Positions 45,070 through 53,354 of a DNA stretch of 64,000 bases are shown here, piece after piece. Within the stretch, counting starts at the first letter, position 1, and the number at the start of each line of letters is the position of its first letter. The translations under genes and the position numbers were made by a program. The DNA comes from Kineococcus xinjiangensis. GTDB taxonomy: Bacteria; Actinomycetota; Actinomycetes; Actinomycetales; Kineococcaceae. The notes below the pieces were generated by a model, which saw only the letters and a list, made by a program, of their open reading frames with translations, was not told the DNA's origin and did not search any database. The stretch covers positions 62,001 to 126,000 of the forward strand of contig NZ_PTJD01000005.1 in the NCBI RefSeq assembly GCF_002934625.1, written 5' to 3'.

Positions 45070-46506
45070 ATGTCCCGCCCCACCACCCGACCCGGCCGGC
45101 GCGCGGCCGCCGCGGCCGTCGTCGCCGCGGCGGCCGTGACCGCCCTCGCGGTGCCCGCGGACGCCAGCCCCATCCGTGCGCACTCCCTGTTCGGTGCGGA
45201 CCGCTACCTCACCTCCGTGGTCCTCGAGGACGCGGTGGCCACGGTTCCCGACGGCCCCGTGATGGAGACGGCCTTCGTCGTGACGGGGCAGGACTTCCCT
45301 GACGGCCTCGCGGCCGGTGCGCTCGCGGGCTGGCTCCAGGGCAACATCTACCTCTCCCCGAAGGGCCAGCTCACGCAGGAGGTGCGCGACCGCCTCGCGT
45401 ACCACCGCAACATCGTGCTGGTCGGCAGCGAGGGCGTGCTGGGCCCCGACATCATGACGTGGCTGCGACAGAACACCCGCGCGAACCTGCACCGCATCGA
45501 GGGCGGCGACCGGTTCGCGACCGCCGCGAACCTCGCGCTGTGGGCCAACGAGACGGGGCGCTACCCGGGCGGCGCGAAGCACGTCATCCTCGCCACCGGC
45601 AGCAACTACCCCGACGCCCTGGCCGGCTCGGCGGTGGGTTCCAAGCTCGGCGCCCCCATGCTGCTGGTCACCCGCGACGGCATCCCCGCGCCCACGGCCC
45701 TCGCGCTGAAGGCGCTGGCGCCCGAGCGCATCACCGTCCTCGGCGCCGAGAGCGCCGTCTCCGCCGCGGTCCTGGAGCAGCTCACGGCGATCGCCCCGGC
45801 CACGGTGCAGCGCGTCCACGGAGCCGACCGCTACGAGACCGCTGCCGCCGCCGCCCGCGCCTTCTTCACCGCGGAGGACACCAACCTCGCGGTCCTGGTG
45901 TCCGGGCACAACTGGGCCGACGCCATCACCGCCGGAGCCTACGCGGGCCGGCGCCGGGCGCCGCTGCTCCTCACTCCGCCGACCTGCGTGCCGCAGTCGG
46001 TGAACCTGACGATCGAGGCACTCGACCCCTTCGCCCTCCGGGCCGTCGGCGGCCCGCGCGTCCTCGGCGAGGACGCCCGCCTGCGCACCTCCTGCGAGGC
46101 CGGCCCCAAGACCTACCTCGACCAGCTCCCCTGGCCGACGGGCAACGCGCGGTTCCTCTCGGACCACGCCACCATCGACGGCGTGTTCTACCCGCGCTCG
46201 GCGTCCTTCGACACCGACCCGCGCAACTCCGAGTACCGCACCTGGAACCTCAAGGGCGAGTACAGCCGCTTCACCGCGACCGTCGGCGTGCTGGACGGCA
46301 ACACCTCGGGCCTGCGCAGCACCGTCGAGGTCTACGGCGACGAGAAGCTGCTGGCCTCCCGCACGGTCGCCGCGGGCGCGGCCGCCACGTTCGACGTCCC
46401 CATCACGGGCGTGGAGAACCTGAAGGTCGTGTCGACGTCCTCGGACCGCACCGCGCTGCACAGCACCGACAACGTCATCTACCTCGGGGACGCGGCCGTC
46501 CGCTGA
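45070..46506 (+). CDS. Secreted cell-wall-binding repeat 2 (CWB2) protein with NPCBM-like C-terminus
   Basis: The 478-residue protein has an export signal (RRAAAAAVVAAAAVTALAV, then PADASP). Three CWB2 repeats follow: LFGADRYLTSVV, IEGGDRFATAANLA and VHGADRYETAAAAA mark their starts, and DFPDGLAAG, NYPDALAGS and NWADAITAG their middles. CWB2 modules bind anionic wall polymers non-covalently. The C-terminal 120 residues (YRTWNLKGEYSRFTATVGVL, STVEVYGDEKLL) resemble an NPCBM-type carbohydrate-binding domain. The ATG follows GGAGGC. It lies between the pilus assembly and peptidase genes, so a wall-anchoring role near the pilus is plausible. Confidence 0.88.
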   Translation: MSRPTTRPGRRAAAAAVVAAAAVTALAVPADASPIRAHSLFGADRYLTSVVLEDAVATVPDGPVMETAFVVTGQDFPDGLAAGALAGWLQGNIYLSPKGQLTQEVRDRLAYHRNIVLVGSEGVLGPDIMTWLRQNTRANLHRIEGGDRFATAANLALWANETGRYPGGAKHVILATGSNYPDALAGSAVGSKLGAPMLLVTRDGIPAPTALALKALAPERITVLGAESAVSAAVLEQLTAIAPATVQRVHGADRYETAAAAARAFFTAEDTNLAVLVSGHNWADAITAGAYAGRRRAPLLLTPPTCVPQSVNLTIEALDPFALRAVGGPRVLGEDARLRTSCEAGPKTYLDQLPWPTGNARFLSDHATIDGVFYPRSASFDTDPRNSEYRTWNLKGEYSRFTATVGVLDGNTSGLRSTVEVYGDEKLLASRTVAAGAAATFDVPITGVENLKVVSTSSDRTALHSTDNVIYLGDAAVR

Positions 46507-46591
46507 CCGGCACCACCCGCCCCTCCCGGGCGGAGCAACCCACCCAGGCCGTGCCGCCGAGAGGCTGCACGACGACTCCCGCGGAGCGGCA

Positions 46592-48649
46592 GTGAGCACA
46601 AGGAAGACGTACGCCAGAACCGCGACGATCGTCGCCATCGGCGCGAGTGTCCTCGCGGGTCACCTCGCCGCGACCGGACCGGCCGTGGCGGCCGCCCCGG
46701 CCGCCACGGTGACGCCCAGCCCGACGCCCAGCCCGACGCCGCCGCCGGCACCACCGGAGGAGCGAGCCGTCTACGACGTGCTGCGCGAGGCGGGCGGAGT
46801 GCCGGTCGTCTCCGTCCAGCAGGCCGAGCTGCCCGTCGCCGCGGTGCCCGAGAAGAACATCGAGGCGGTGACGCAGGCGCAGCAGAACGCCAAGCTGCTC
46901 GACCTGCTCCAGGCGGACGCGAGCGTGAAGGTGTTCTCCAAGCCGCAGGTGCGCAGGCCCGCCCACCACAAGCCGCTGCCCGCGACCACGGATCCGCTGC
47001 TGCGCGCCGCCGAGCACCACATCCTGACGCACACCCTGCCCGCCTGGGAGCGCACCACCGGACGGGGGCAGCTCGTCGCCGTCCTCGACACCGGCGTCGA
47101 CACCACCCACCCCGAGCTCCGCGGTGCCGTCGTGGACGCCCTCGACTTCGCCGAGGGCGCCGCACCCGGCACCCACGGCACGGACATCGCCGCCCTCATC
47201 GCGGGCCGCCTCAACAACGGCGTCGCCGCCGCCGGTGTCGCGCCCGATGCATCGCTGCTGTCCGTGCGCGTCTGCCAGGACGACGGGGCCTGCCCCACGT
47301 CCGCCATCGCGACCGGCATCGTGGAGGCCGTCGAGGCGGGCGCCGACGTCCTCAACATCTCCGTCGGTGGCGCAAAGCCGAGCGCCGTCGAGCAGTACGC
47401 CCTCCGCTGGGCCGTCCGCCAGGGCGCCGTCGTCGTGGCGGCCGCCGGCAACAGCGCCATCGCCTGCGACACCGGGCAGGAGCCCGAGGAGAACAACTGC
47501 GGCAACGCCGTGAACTACCCCGGAGGGTACGAGGAGGCCCTGACGGTGACCAGCACCCGCATCAGCTCGCCGCAGGGGCTGCGCTTCGGCGAGGAGACCA
47601 CCGGCCCGCAGGTCGACCTCAGCGCGCCCGGCCACAAGGTCCGCGCCGGCATCGCGGCGTCCGCGCAGAGCGCCGCCCTCCTCAGCGGCAGCTCCCTCTC
47701 CGCGGCCCAGGTCTCCGGAGCGGTCGCCCTCATGCGCGCCGCCGACCCCACCCTCACCCCCGCCCGCGTCGAGCAGGTCCTGCGGCAGACCGCACGGACG
47801 AGCTGGCCGCTGGCCGGCCACTCCTACGTGGGATCCGGCCGTGGCGCCGGCCTCGTCGACGTCGACGCCGCCGTCGCAGCCGTTGCCGCCCGCGACACGG
47901 TCACCCGGACCGCGTCCGGTGCGGAGTTCCGCCGCAACGACGTCACGGTCACCGTGAAGGGCGCCATCCTCGCCCGCTACGACGCCCTCGGCGCCGAGAA
48001 GGGTGCGCTCGGCTGGCCGCTGAGCAACGAGCTGTCCGCGCCGGGCGAGCTGCCCGCCGGCGGCGGCGTCATCAGCCACTTCGAGCGCGGCTCCATCATC
48101 TGGAGCCCCGCGACCGGCGCCCGCGTGCTCAAGGGGGCCATCTCCTCGAAGGTCCGCGCCATGATCCAGGAGCAGACCACCGCCAGCGTCCTGCACCCGG
48201 CGAAGCGCGCCGACGTCTACCTCGGCTACCCGACGTCGGAGGAGGTCGCCGTGCGCGGCGGCGTCGTCCAGCACTTCCAGGGCGGGCTCGTCTACTGGTC
48301 CCCGGCCACCGGTGCGCAGGCCCTGCGCGGCGCGATCCTGGAGCAGTACGGCCGCAGCGGCCACGAGAGCGGCCGCCTCGGCTACCCCGTGACCAGCGAG
48401 GTGCTGCTGCCCAAGGGCGCCTTCGCGGCGTTCCAGGGCGGGTCGGTCTACTGGAGCCCCCGCACCGGCAGCCACGTCGTCCTCGGTGCGATCCGGGACA
48501 GCTGGGGCTCCACCGGCTGGGAGAACGGGCTCCTCGGGTACCCCGTCAGCGGCGAGTACCCCGTCGCGGGTGGTGTGCGGCAGGACTTCCAGGGCGGCGC
48601 ACTGGTGTTCTCTGCCGGCACCGGGAAGGTCACCGCCGTCCGCCGCTGA
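46592..48649 (+). CDS. Secreted subtilisin-like serine peptidase (S8) with four LGFP repeats
   Basis: The 685-residue protein has a signal peptide, a Pro/Thr linker, a possible inhibitory propeptide (residues about 55-140), then the S8 triad: Asp in VAVLDTGVDTTHPEL (about 166), His in GTHGTDIAALIAG (about 194), and Ser in LSGSSLSAAQVSG (about 366). The last replaces the usual GTSMAAP by GSSLSAA. The oxyanion Asn is in AAAGNSA. Four C-terminal LGFP repeats (LGWPLSNE, LGYPTSEE, LGYPVTSE, LGYPVSGE) match the module of the metallopeptidase at 21816. It may trim or anchor at the envelope. Pilus-related substrates are only a guess from position. Confidence 0.9.
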   Translation: MSTRKTYARTATIVAIGASVLAGHLAATGPAVAAAPAATVTPSPTPSPTPPPAPPEERAVYDVLREAGGVPVVSVQQAELPVAAVPEKNIEAVTQAQQNAKLLDLLQADASVKVFSKPQVRRPAHHKPLPATTDPLLRAAEHHILTHTLPAWERTTGRGQLVAVLDTGVDTTHPELRGAVVDALDFAEGAAPGTHGTDIAALIAGRLNNGVAAAGVAPDASLLSVRVCQDDGACPTSAIATGIVEAVEAGADVLNISVGGAKPSAVEQYALRWAVRQGAVVVAAAGNSAIACDTGQEPEENNCGNAVNYPGGYEEALTVTSTRISSPQGLRFGEETTGPQVDLSAPGHKVRAGIAASAQSAALLSGSSLSAAQVSGAVALMRAADPTLTPARVEQVLRQTARTSWPLAGHSYVGSGRGAGLVDVDAAVAAVAARDTVTRTASGAEFRRNDVTVTVKGAILARYDALGAEKGALGWPLSNELSAPGELPAGGGVISHFERGSIIWSPATGARVLKGAISSKVRAMIQEQTTASVLHPAKRADVYLGYPTSEEVAVRGGVVQHFQGGLVYWSPATGAQALRGAILEQYGRSGHESGRLGYPVTSEVLLPKGAFAAFQGGSVYWSPRTGSHVVLGAIRDSWGSTGWENGLLGYPVSGEYPVAGGVRQDFQGGALVFSAGTGKVTAVRR

Positions 48650-48666
48650 CCTCCGCCCCGCGCGAC

Positions 48667-48702
48667 GGGCCCCGTCCAGCACCTCCGGTGCGGGCGGGGC
48701 CC
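48667..48702 (+). terminator. Terminator hairpin after the S8 peptidase gene
   Basis: Outer arms GGGCCCCG and CGGGGCCC enclose an inner GCACC/GGTGC stem. A related hairpin follows the first minor-pilin operon copy, indicating that it belongs to the duplicated unit. Confidence 0.65.
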
Positions 48703-48814
48703 CTCGCGTCGTGGCGGCGCACGGATGGTCAGGTGTTCAACGTCACACTCAACCCGAACGGCTGACGCCTCGGCGGCGCCTCCAGTGACCAGCCGCATCG
48801 GACGAACCACAAGC

Positions 48815-49762
48815 ATGCCCCTCCTCACGCCACCGACGTCGTGGGAGAAGTCCTCCCCAGCGGTTGCCCTCGACCGCCCTCCCACCTCCGTGGCCGACGC
48901 CGGGTTCACCCTCGTCGAGGCCCTCATGGCGATGGTGCTCGGCCTCGCCGTCGTCACCGGCGGCTCCGTCGCCGTCATCGACGTCCTGCGCACCTCGAAC
49001 TTCACCCACCAGAACGCCCACGCCGCCGACCTGCTGCGCGAGGAGACCGCCGGGGCGCGTGCCCTGCCGTACTCCCAGCTCACCCTGCGCTCCACGGAAC
49101 TGGCCGGTGACCCCCTCGTTCGCTCCGCCGCCGGAGTGCTCAGGGCCACGGTCGGAGCGGGCACCGACGAGCCCGTCGTCCTCGCGGCCGCCACCCTCCC
49201 CGCGATGGCCCACCGTGGTACCGACGCCCACGAGAACACCGCCTATCGCGTCGCCCGGTACGTCACCCAGCCCGCGAACTGCACCTGCCGTCGCTTCAGT
49301 GCCCTCGTGACGTGGGAGTCGCGCGGCAAGGAGCACCGGCGCTGGGCCAGCACCCTCGTCGCCGACGTCTACCGCGGCGCCTCGGCGAGCTGGAGCTGGG
49401 AGCTCGTGGACGCGAAGGCGCCGGTCCTGTCCGGCAGCACGGTCAAGGTGCCGCTGCTCCTCGCCAACCACGGCAACCGCGACCAGTGGTCCCTCAGCGT
49501 CGCGGTCCAGCGCAGCGGCACCGCCGTTCCCGTGGTTGCGCAGTGGCACACCGATGCCGACGGCGACCTGGTGGGGGAGCGCAGCCTCGCCACCGCCGCC
49601 GGGCGGGGAGCGAGCGGAACCCAGGAGAGCGGCCAGCGCCTGCAGACGGTCCTGAGCATCCCCCTGCCGGGCCCGGGGACGTACACGGTCACCGCGACGA
49701 GCACCTCCACCGTCAACCCCTCCGCTCAGCGCCACACCGTCGTAGAGGTGGTCGTCCCGTGA
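48815..49762 (+). CDS. Minor prepilin A1 (PilV-like), copy A
   Basis: The 315-residue protein has a long leader MPLLTPPTSWEKSS..., a cleavage site after ADAG (Gly 30), and FTLVEALMAMVLGLAVVTGG with Glu at +5. A cysteine pair CTCRRF and a beta-rich C-terminal domain (YTVTATSTSTVNPSAQRHTV) follow. The ATG at 48815 is conserved in copy B with the same upstream bases but lacks a ribosome-binding site. A later in-frame GTG (VADAG) would give a five-residue leader and is a real alternative. Its stop overlaps the A2 start. The direct paralogue is at 51853. Confidence 0.82.
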   Translation: MPLLTPPTSWEKSSPAVALDRPPTSVADAGFTLVEALMAMVLGLAVVTGGSVAVIDVLRTSNFTHQNAHAADLLREETAGARALPYSQLTLRSTELAGDPLVRSAAGVLRATVGAGTDEPVVLAAATLPAMAHRGTDAHENTAYRVARYVTQPANCTCRRFSALVTWESRGKEHRRWASTLVADVYRGASASWSWELVDAKAPVLSGSTVKVPLLLANHGNRDQWSLSVAVQRSGTAVPVVAQWHTDADGDLVGERSLATAAGRGASGTQESGQRLQTVLSIPLPGPGTYTVTATSTSTVNPSAQRHTVVEVVVP

Positions 49763-50328
49763 CCCGCCGATCCCACCGCCACGCGGCCCGCGCCCGCATC
49801 GCCGGGTTGGGCCGCCCCGACGACCGGGGGATCACCCTCGTCGAGGTGCAGGTCGCCGCGCTCATCGGACTGCTGATGGCCGGGATGGCGTTCACCGCCC
49901 TCTTCTCCACCATGCGCGCCGGCGACGGCATCATCGCCAGCAGCGCTCAGTTCGACGCCGGGATGGTCGGCACCGAGCGGCTCGGCGCCGACCTGGAGGA
50001 CGCCCGCGCGGTCGTCGGCGTCCCCGCCACCGCCACGACCGCCACGGCCGTCACCCTCTGGCTCGACGACAACGCCGACTACATGCGCCAGCCCGGCGAG
50101 CTCATCACCTGGAACGTCGACGGCCAGGGCCGCCTCTGCCGCACGGCCGGCTCTGCCGCCGCGCACTGCGTGGGCCTCTCCCGCGAGCGGGCCACCCTCG
50201 CCTTCACTTTCGGGCGTGTCCCCTCCACCCTGCGGATCAGCCAGGTCGGGGTCACCCTCGCCCACGGTACCGACGACCCCACCCCCCGGACCTGGTCCGT
50301 CGCCCTGGAGAACTCCCATGAGCACTGA
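49759..50328 (+). CDS. Minor prepilin A2 (PilW-like), copy A
   Basis: The 189-residue protein has a basic leader ending RPDDRG (Gly 24), then ITLVEVQVAALIGLLMAG with Glu at +5. Mature residue 1 is Ile instead of Phe. The soluble part includes TAVTLWLDDNADYMRQPGEL and a Cys pair (RLCRTAG, AHCVGL). The GTG overlaps the A1 stop by four bases, and it overlaps A3 by eleven. It is nearly identical to B2 over the first two thirds. Confidence 0.82.
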   Translation: MTRRSHRHAARARIAGLGRPDDRGITLVEVQVAALIGLLMAGMAFTALFSTMRAGDGIIASSAQFDAGMVGTERLGADLEDARAVVGVPATATTATAVTLWLDDNADYMRQPGELITWNVDGQGRLCRTAGSAAAHCVGLSRERATLAFTFGRVPSTLRISQVGVTLAHGTDDPTPRTWSVALENSHEH

Positions 50329-51706
50329 CGCCACCGCCTCCCGCGCCATCACGGACCCGCAGGGGCGCAGTGCGCCAGCCGGCGAGGACGGCTACGCCCT
50401 CCTGGCCACGCTCGGCATCCTCGGCGTCCTGGCGATGCTGCTGCCCGTGTTCTTCCTGGTCGCCGTCCAGGACCTCACCGAGGCCCGGCGCCACCTCGCC
50501 GGGGACGCCGGGGACCGGGCGGCACGAGCGGGCGTGCAGGCCGTCGCCGCCCAGATCGCCCTGAACCCGGCCGCGCCGATCGCGTCGTCGACGCTGCCCA
50601 GCGTCGCCATCAGCCACCCCGCCTTCTCCGAGACGGCGGGCTGGCAGGACGAGCAGGCGCAGTACGCCTGGGCGCGCGCCACGCTGCTCGCCCAGACGCC
50701 CGCGCAGACCTACGTCACGCCCACCGGCAGCTACCGGGTGGTGCAGGCCACCAACAGCCGCGCCGTGTACTCGCTGGGCTGGCCAACCGGGGCCACGCCC
50801 GAGTCGGGCACGGTCGTCATGGCCGAGTACGCCCTGCCCCTCTTCCAGGCGCAGGCCGCCCTGCTCACCGGCGCCGACCTGGACGTCTCCGGCAGCTTCG
50901 TCACCACCGACACCACCGGCGCCCGCCGTGCCGGAGCGCACAGCAACGCCAACCAGAACGGCAGCAGCAACAGCACCGCCGGCGGCGTCGACGGTCCCGT
51001 GACCGCGGTCGGCACCACGCAGCTGCCCGGGGCCGTCGGCGGCCAGGCCGAGATGCCCGTCCCCGTCATCGACCCGCGGGCCCTGCACCAGCGCTACGCG
51101 ACCCCCTACAGCGCGAACTGGTACGACCTCTGCCCCGACGGCAGAGCCCACCGGCCCCTGCCGGGCGCGGCCCCGTGCGCCCCCGGCACGCCCATCGTCT
51201 CGCCGACCCCCGGCAACTGGTCCTACAACTCCGGCACCCGGCAGTGGCGGCAGGGCCAGCCCCCCGCCGGCACCCGCGGCGTGTTCTACGTCTTCCGGGC
51301 CGGTGTCGAGGTGAACCACAACCCCAACGGCGGCACCTTCCAGCAGACGATCATCACCGAGTCCAGCGACAACCTCGGGCCGTGCCCGCGGGCCACCGAC
51401 GGCAACCTCGTCATCAAGCAGGCGGCGGTCGCGGCCTTCCTGCCGGGCCTCACCCTGGTCTCGGGGCGCAACCTCACCATGGACGCCCACGCGCAGGCCG
51501 CCAACGGCGCCGTCGCCGCGCAGGAGAGCGTGGTCCTCAGCACCAGCTCCTCCAACGGCATCCTCAACGGCTACGCGGTCGCGCAGAACCGTTGCGGGGG
51601 CGTCAACTCCGTGCAGGGCAGCGGGATCGTCTACAAGCCGCACCCGTCGCCGTTCGGCTTCGCCCGACCCCGCCTCACCGCCGAGGTCGTGCTCACCGGG
51701 AACTGA
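50318..51706 (+). CDS. PilX-like minor pilin A3, copy A
   Basis: The 462-residue protein has an N-terminal anchor GEDGYALLATLGILGVLAML preceded by a hydrophilic leader. There is no Glu at +5, which fits PilX/GspK-like tip subunits. Downstream are AEARRHLAGDAGDRAAR-like helix residues, a variable middle, and conserved NWYDLCPDGRAHRPLPGAAPCAPG and ITESSDNLGPCPRATDGN segments with paired cysteines. The function of the globular domain is unknown to me. It is the last gene of copy A and is followed by a hairpin. Confidence 0.8.
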   Translation: MSTDATASRAITDPQGRSAPAGEDGYALLATLGILGVLAMLLPVFFLVAVQDLTEARRHLAGDAGDRAARAGVQAVAAQIALNPAAPIASSTLPSVAISHPAFSETAGWQDEQAQYAWARATLLAQTPAQTYVTPTGSYRVVQATNSRAVYSLGWPTGATPESGTVVMAEYALPLFQAQAALLTGADLDVSGSFVTTDTTGARRAGAHSNANQNGSSNSTAGGVDGPVTAVGTTQLPGAVGGQAEMPVPVIDPRALHQRYATPYSANWYDLCPDGRAHRPLPGAAPCAPGTPIVSPTPGNWSYNSGTRQWRQGQPPAGTRGVFYVFRAGVEVNHNPNGGTFQQTIITESSDNLGPCPRATDGNLVIKQAAVAAFLPGLTLVSGRNLTMDAHAQAANGAVAAQESVVLSTSSSNGILNGYAVAQNRCGGVNSVQGSGIVYKPHPSPFGFARPRLTAEVVLTGN

Positions 51707-51708
51707 CG

Positions 51709-51754
51709 CGCGGGGCCCCTCTCGCACCTCGGGGTGCGGGCGGGGCCCGTGCGC
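51709..51754 (+). terminator. Terminator-like hairpin between the two operon copies
   Basis: An inner CGCACC/GGTGCG stem is flanked by imperfect GC-rich outer arms (GCGCGGGGCCCC with GGGGCCCGTGCGC). It resembles the hairpin at 48667 and separates copies A and B. Confidence 0.55.
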
Positions 51755-51852
51755 GATGCGGACACCGGTGGTGTGTCGAACATCACACTCCCCCGGGTGG
51801 GGGAGGCGTTGCGGCGTCTCCAGTCACCCGCCGCATCGGACGAACCACAAGC

Positions 51853-52800
51853 ATGCCCCTCCTCACGCCGCCGACGTCGTGGGAGAAGTCCGCCGCTGCG
51901 GTCCACCCCGACCGCCCTCCCACCTCCGTGGCCGACGCCGGGTTCACCCTCGTCGAGGCCCTCATGGCGATGGTGCTCGGCCTCGCCGTCGTGACCGGCG
52001 GCTCCGTCGCCGTCATCGACGCCCTGCGGGCGGCCGACTTCACGCACCAGAACGCCCACGCCGCCGACCTGCTGCGCGAGGAGACCGCCGGGGCGCGTGC
52101 CCTGCCGTACTCCCAGCTCGCGCTGCGGACCGCGGAACTGGCCGGTGACCCCCTCGTCCGCTCCAGCGGCGGTGCGCTGCAGGCCACGCTCGGCGGACGC
52201 GTCGCCGAGCCGGTCGTGACCGCGGCAGCCACCCTCCCGGCGATGGCGCACCGTGGCACCGACGCCCACGAGAACACCACCTACCGGGTCTCCCGCTACG
52301 TCACCCAGCCCGCGAACTGCACCTGCCGCCGTTTCAGCGCCCTCGTCACGTGGGAGCTGCGCGGCAAGGAGCACCGGCGCTGGGCGAGCACCCTCGTCGC
52401 CGACGTCGACCGCGGCACCTCGGCGAGCTGGACGTGGCAGCCCGGCGCGGTCCCTGGTGCGACCGGCACGACGGTGGCGGTCCCCTTCCTCCTCGCCAAC
52501 CACGGCAACCGCGACCAGTGGGTGCTGAACGCCACCGTGCGACGCGGCACCACCACCGTCCCCGTCGTGACGCAGTGGCACACCGACGCCAACGGCGACC
52601 TCGTCGGAGAGCGCAGCCTCACGGATTCCCGTGCGACCGGCAGGGGAGCGAGCGGCTCACTGGAGAGCGGCCAGCGCCTGCAGGCGGTCCTGACCGTCCC
52701 ACTGCCGGGGCCCGGCACCTACACGATCACCGCGACGACCACGTCGACCGTCGACCCCACCGCCACCCGCGAGGCCGCTGTGGAGGTGACCGTCCCGTGA
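51853..52800 (+). CDS. Minor prepilin B1 (PilV-like), copy B
   Basis: This paralogue of A1 has exactly the same length (315 residues). The leader (MPLLTPPTSWEKSAAAVHPD) and the signal ADAG followed by FTLVEALMAMVLGLAVVTGG are conserved, as are the CTCRRFSALVTWE stretch and the ANHGNRDQW motif. Divergence concentrates at about residues 75-95 and 195-215. It overlaps B2 by four bases. Both copies keep intact frames, which argues that both are used. Confidence 0.82.
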   Translation: MPLLTPPTSWEKSAAAVHPDRPPTSVADAGFTLVEALMAMVLGLAVVTGGSVAVIDALRAADFTHQNAHAADLLREETAGARALPYSQLALRTAELAGDPLVRSSGGALQATLGGRVAEPVVTAAATLPAMAHRGTDAHENTTYRVSRYVTQPANCTCRRFSALVTWELRGKEHRRWASTLVADVDRGTSASWTWQPGAVPGATGTTVAVPFLLANHGNRDQWVLNATVRRGTTTVPVVTQWHTDANGDLVGERSLTDSRATGRGASGSLESGQRLQAVLTVPLPGPGTYTITATTTSTVDPTATREAAVEVTVP

Positions 52801-53354
52801 ACCGCAACCCCGCCCCTGCCGCGCTCGCCGCGCTGCGACGCCCCGACGACCGGGGGATCACCCTCGTCGAGGTGCAGGTCGCCGCGCTCATCGGCGTGCT
52901 GATGGCCGGGATGGCGTTCACGGCCCTCTTCTCCACGATGCGCGCCGGCGACGGCATCATCGCCAGCAGCGCTCAGTTCGACGCCGGGATGGTCGGCACC
53001 GAGCGGCTCGGCGCCGACCTGGAGGACGCCCGCGCGGTGGTCGGCGTCCCCGCCACCGTCACGACCGCCACGGCCGTCACCCTGTGGCTCGACGACAACG
53101 CCGACTACATGCGCCAGCCCGGCGAGCTCATCACCTGGAACGTCGACGCCCAGGGGCGCCTGTGCCGCACGGCGGGCTCCGCCGCCGCGCACTGCCTGGG
53201 CCTCTCGCGGGAGCGGGCGAGCGTCACGTTCACCTTCGACCGCACGCCCTCCAGCCAGAAGATCCGTGAGGTGGGGGTCGCCCTCGCCCACGGCACCGAC
53301 GACCCCGCCCCCCGGACCTGGTCCGTCGCCCTGGAGAACGCCCATGAGCACTGA
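52797..53354 (+). CDS. Minor prepilin B2 (PilW-like), copy B
   Basis: The 185-residue paralogue of A2 has a shorter, different leader (MNRNPAPAALAALRR) but an almost unchanged mature N-terminal region from RPDDRG onward (ITLVEVQVAALIGVLMAG, Glu at +5). Over roughly 300 bases the DNA differs from A2 at only a few positions. The C-terminal 40 residues are more diverged. It overlaps B1 and B3 as in copy A. Confidence 0.82.
   Translation: MNRNPAPAALAALRRPDDRGITLVEVQVAALIGVLMAGMAFTALFSTMRAGDGIIASSAQFDAGMVGTERLGADLEDARAVVGVPATVTTATAVTLWLDDNADYMRQPGELITWNVDAQGRLCRTAGSAAAHCLGLSRERASVTFTFDRTPSSQKIREVGVALAHGTDDPAPRTWSVALENAHEH

Larger units (their letters stand above)
48658..51706 (+). repeat. Tandem duplication, copy A (terminator, leader and three minor-pilin genes)
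   Basis: This unit of about 3.04 kb is repeated directly at 51709-54735 with the same gene order, the same start positions relative to each other and the same conserved leader (GCCGCATCGGACGAACC before the first ATG). Similarity is patchy: near-identical around the prepilin signal regions and lower elsewhere. Confidence 0.9.

Noticed and set aside
45013-48814. Sigma-28-like promoter before the CWB2, S8 and A1 genes
   Set aside because: I looked for TCAAG followed after 14-15 bases by CCGAT in these gaps. Only partial TCAA matches without a matching second block were found.
48725-48814. Extended N-terminus of minor prepilin A1 from the GTG at 48725
   Set aside because: Copy B does not conserve the extended reading, whereas the ATG at 48815 and the bases directly before it are conserved in both copies.
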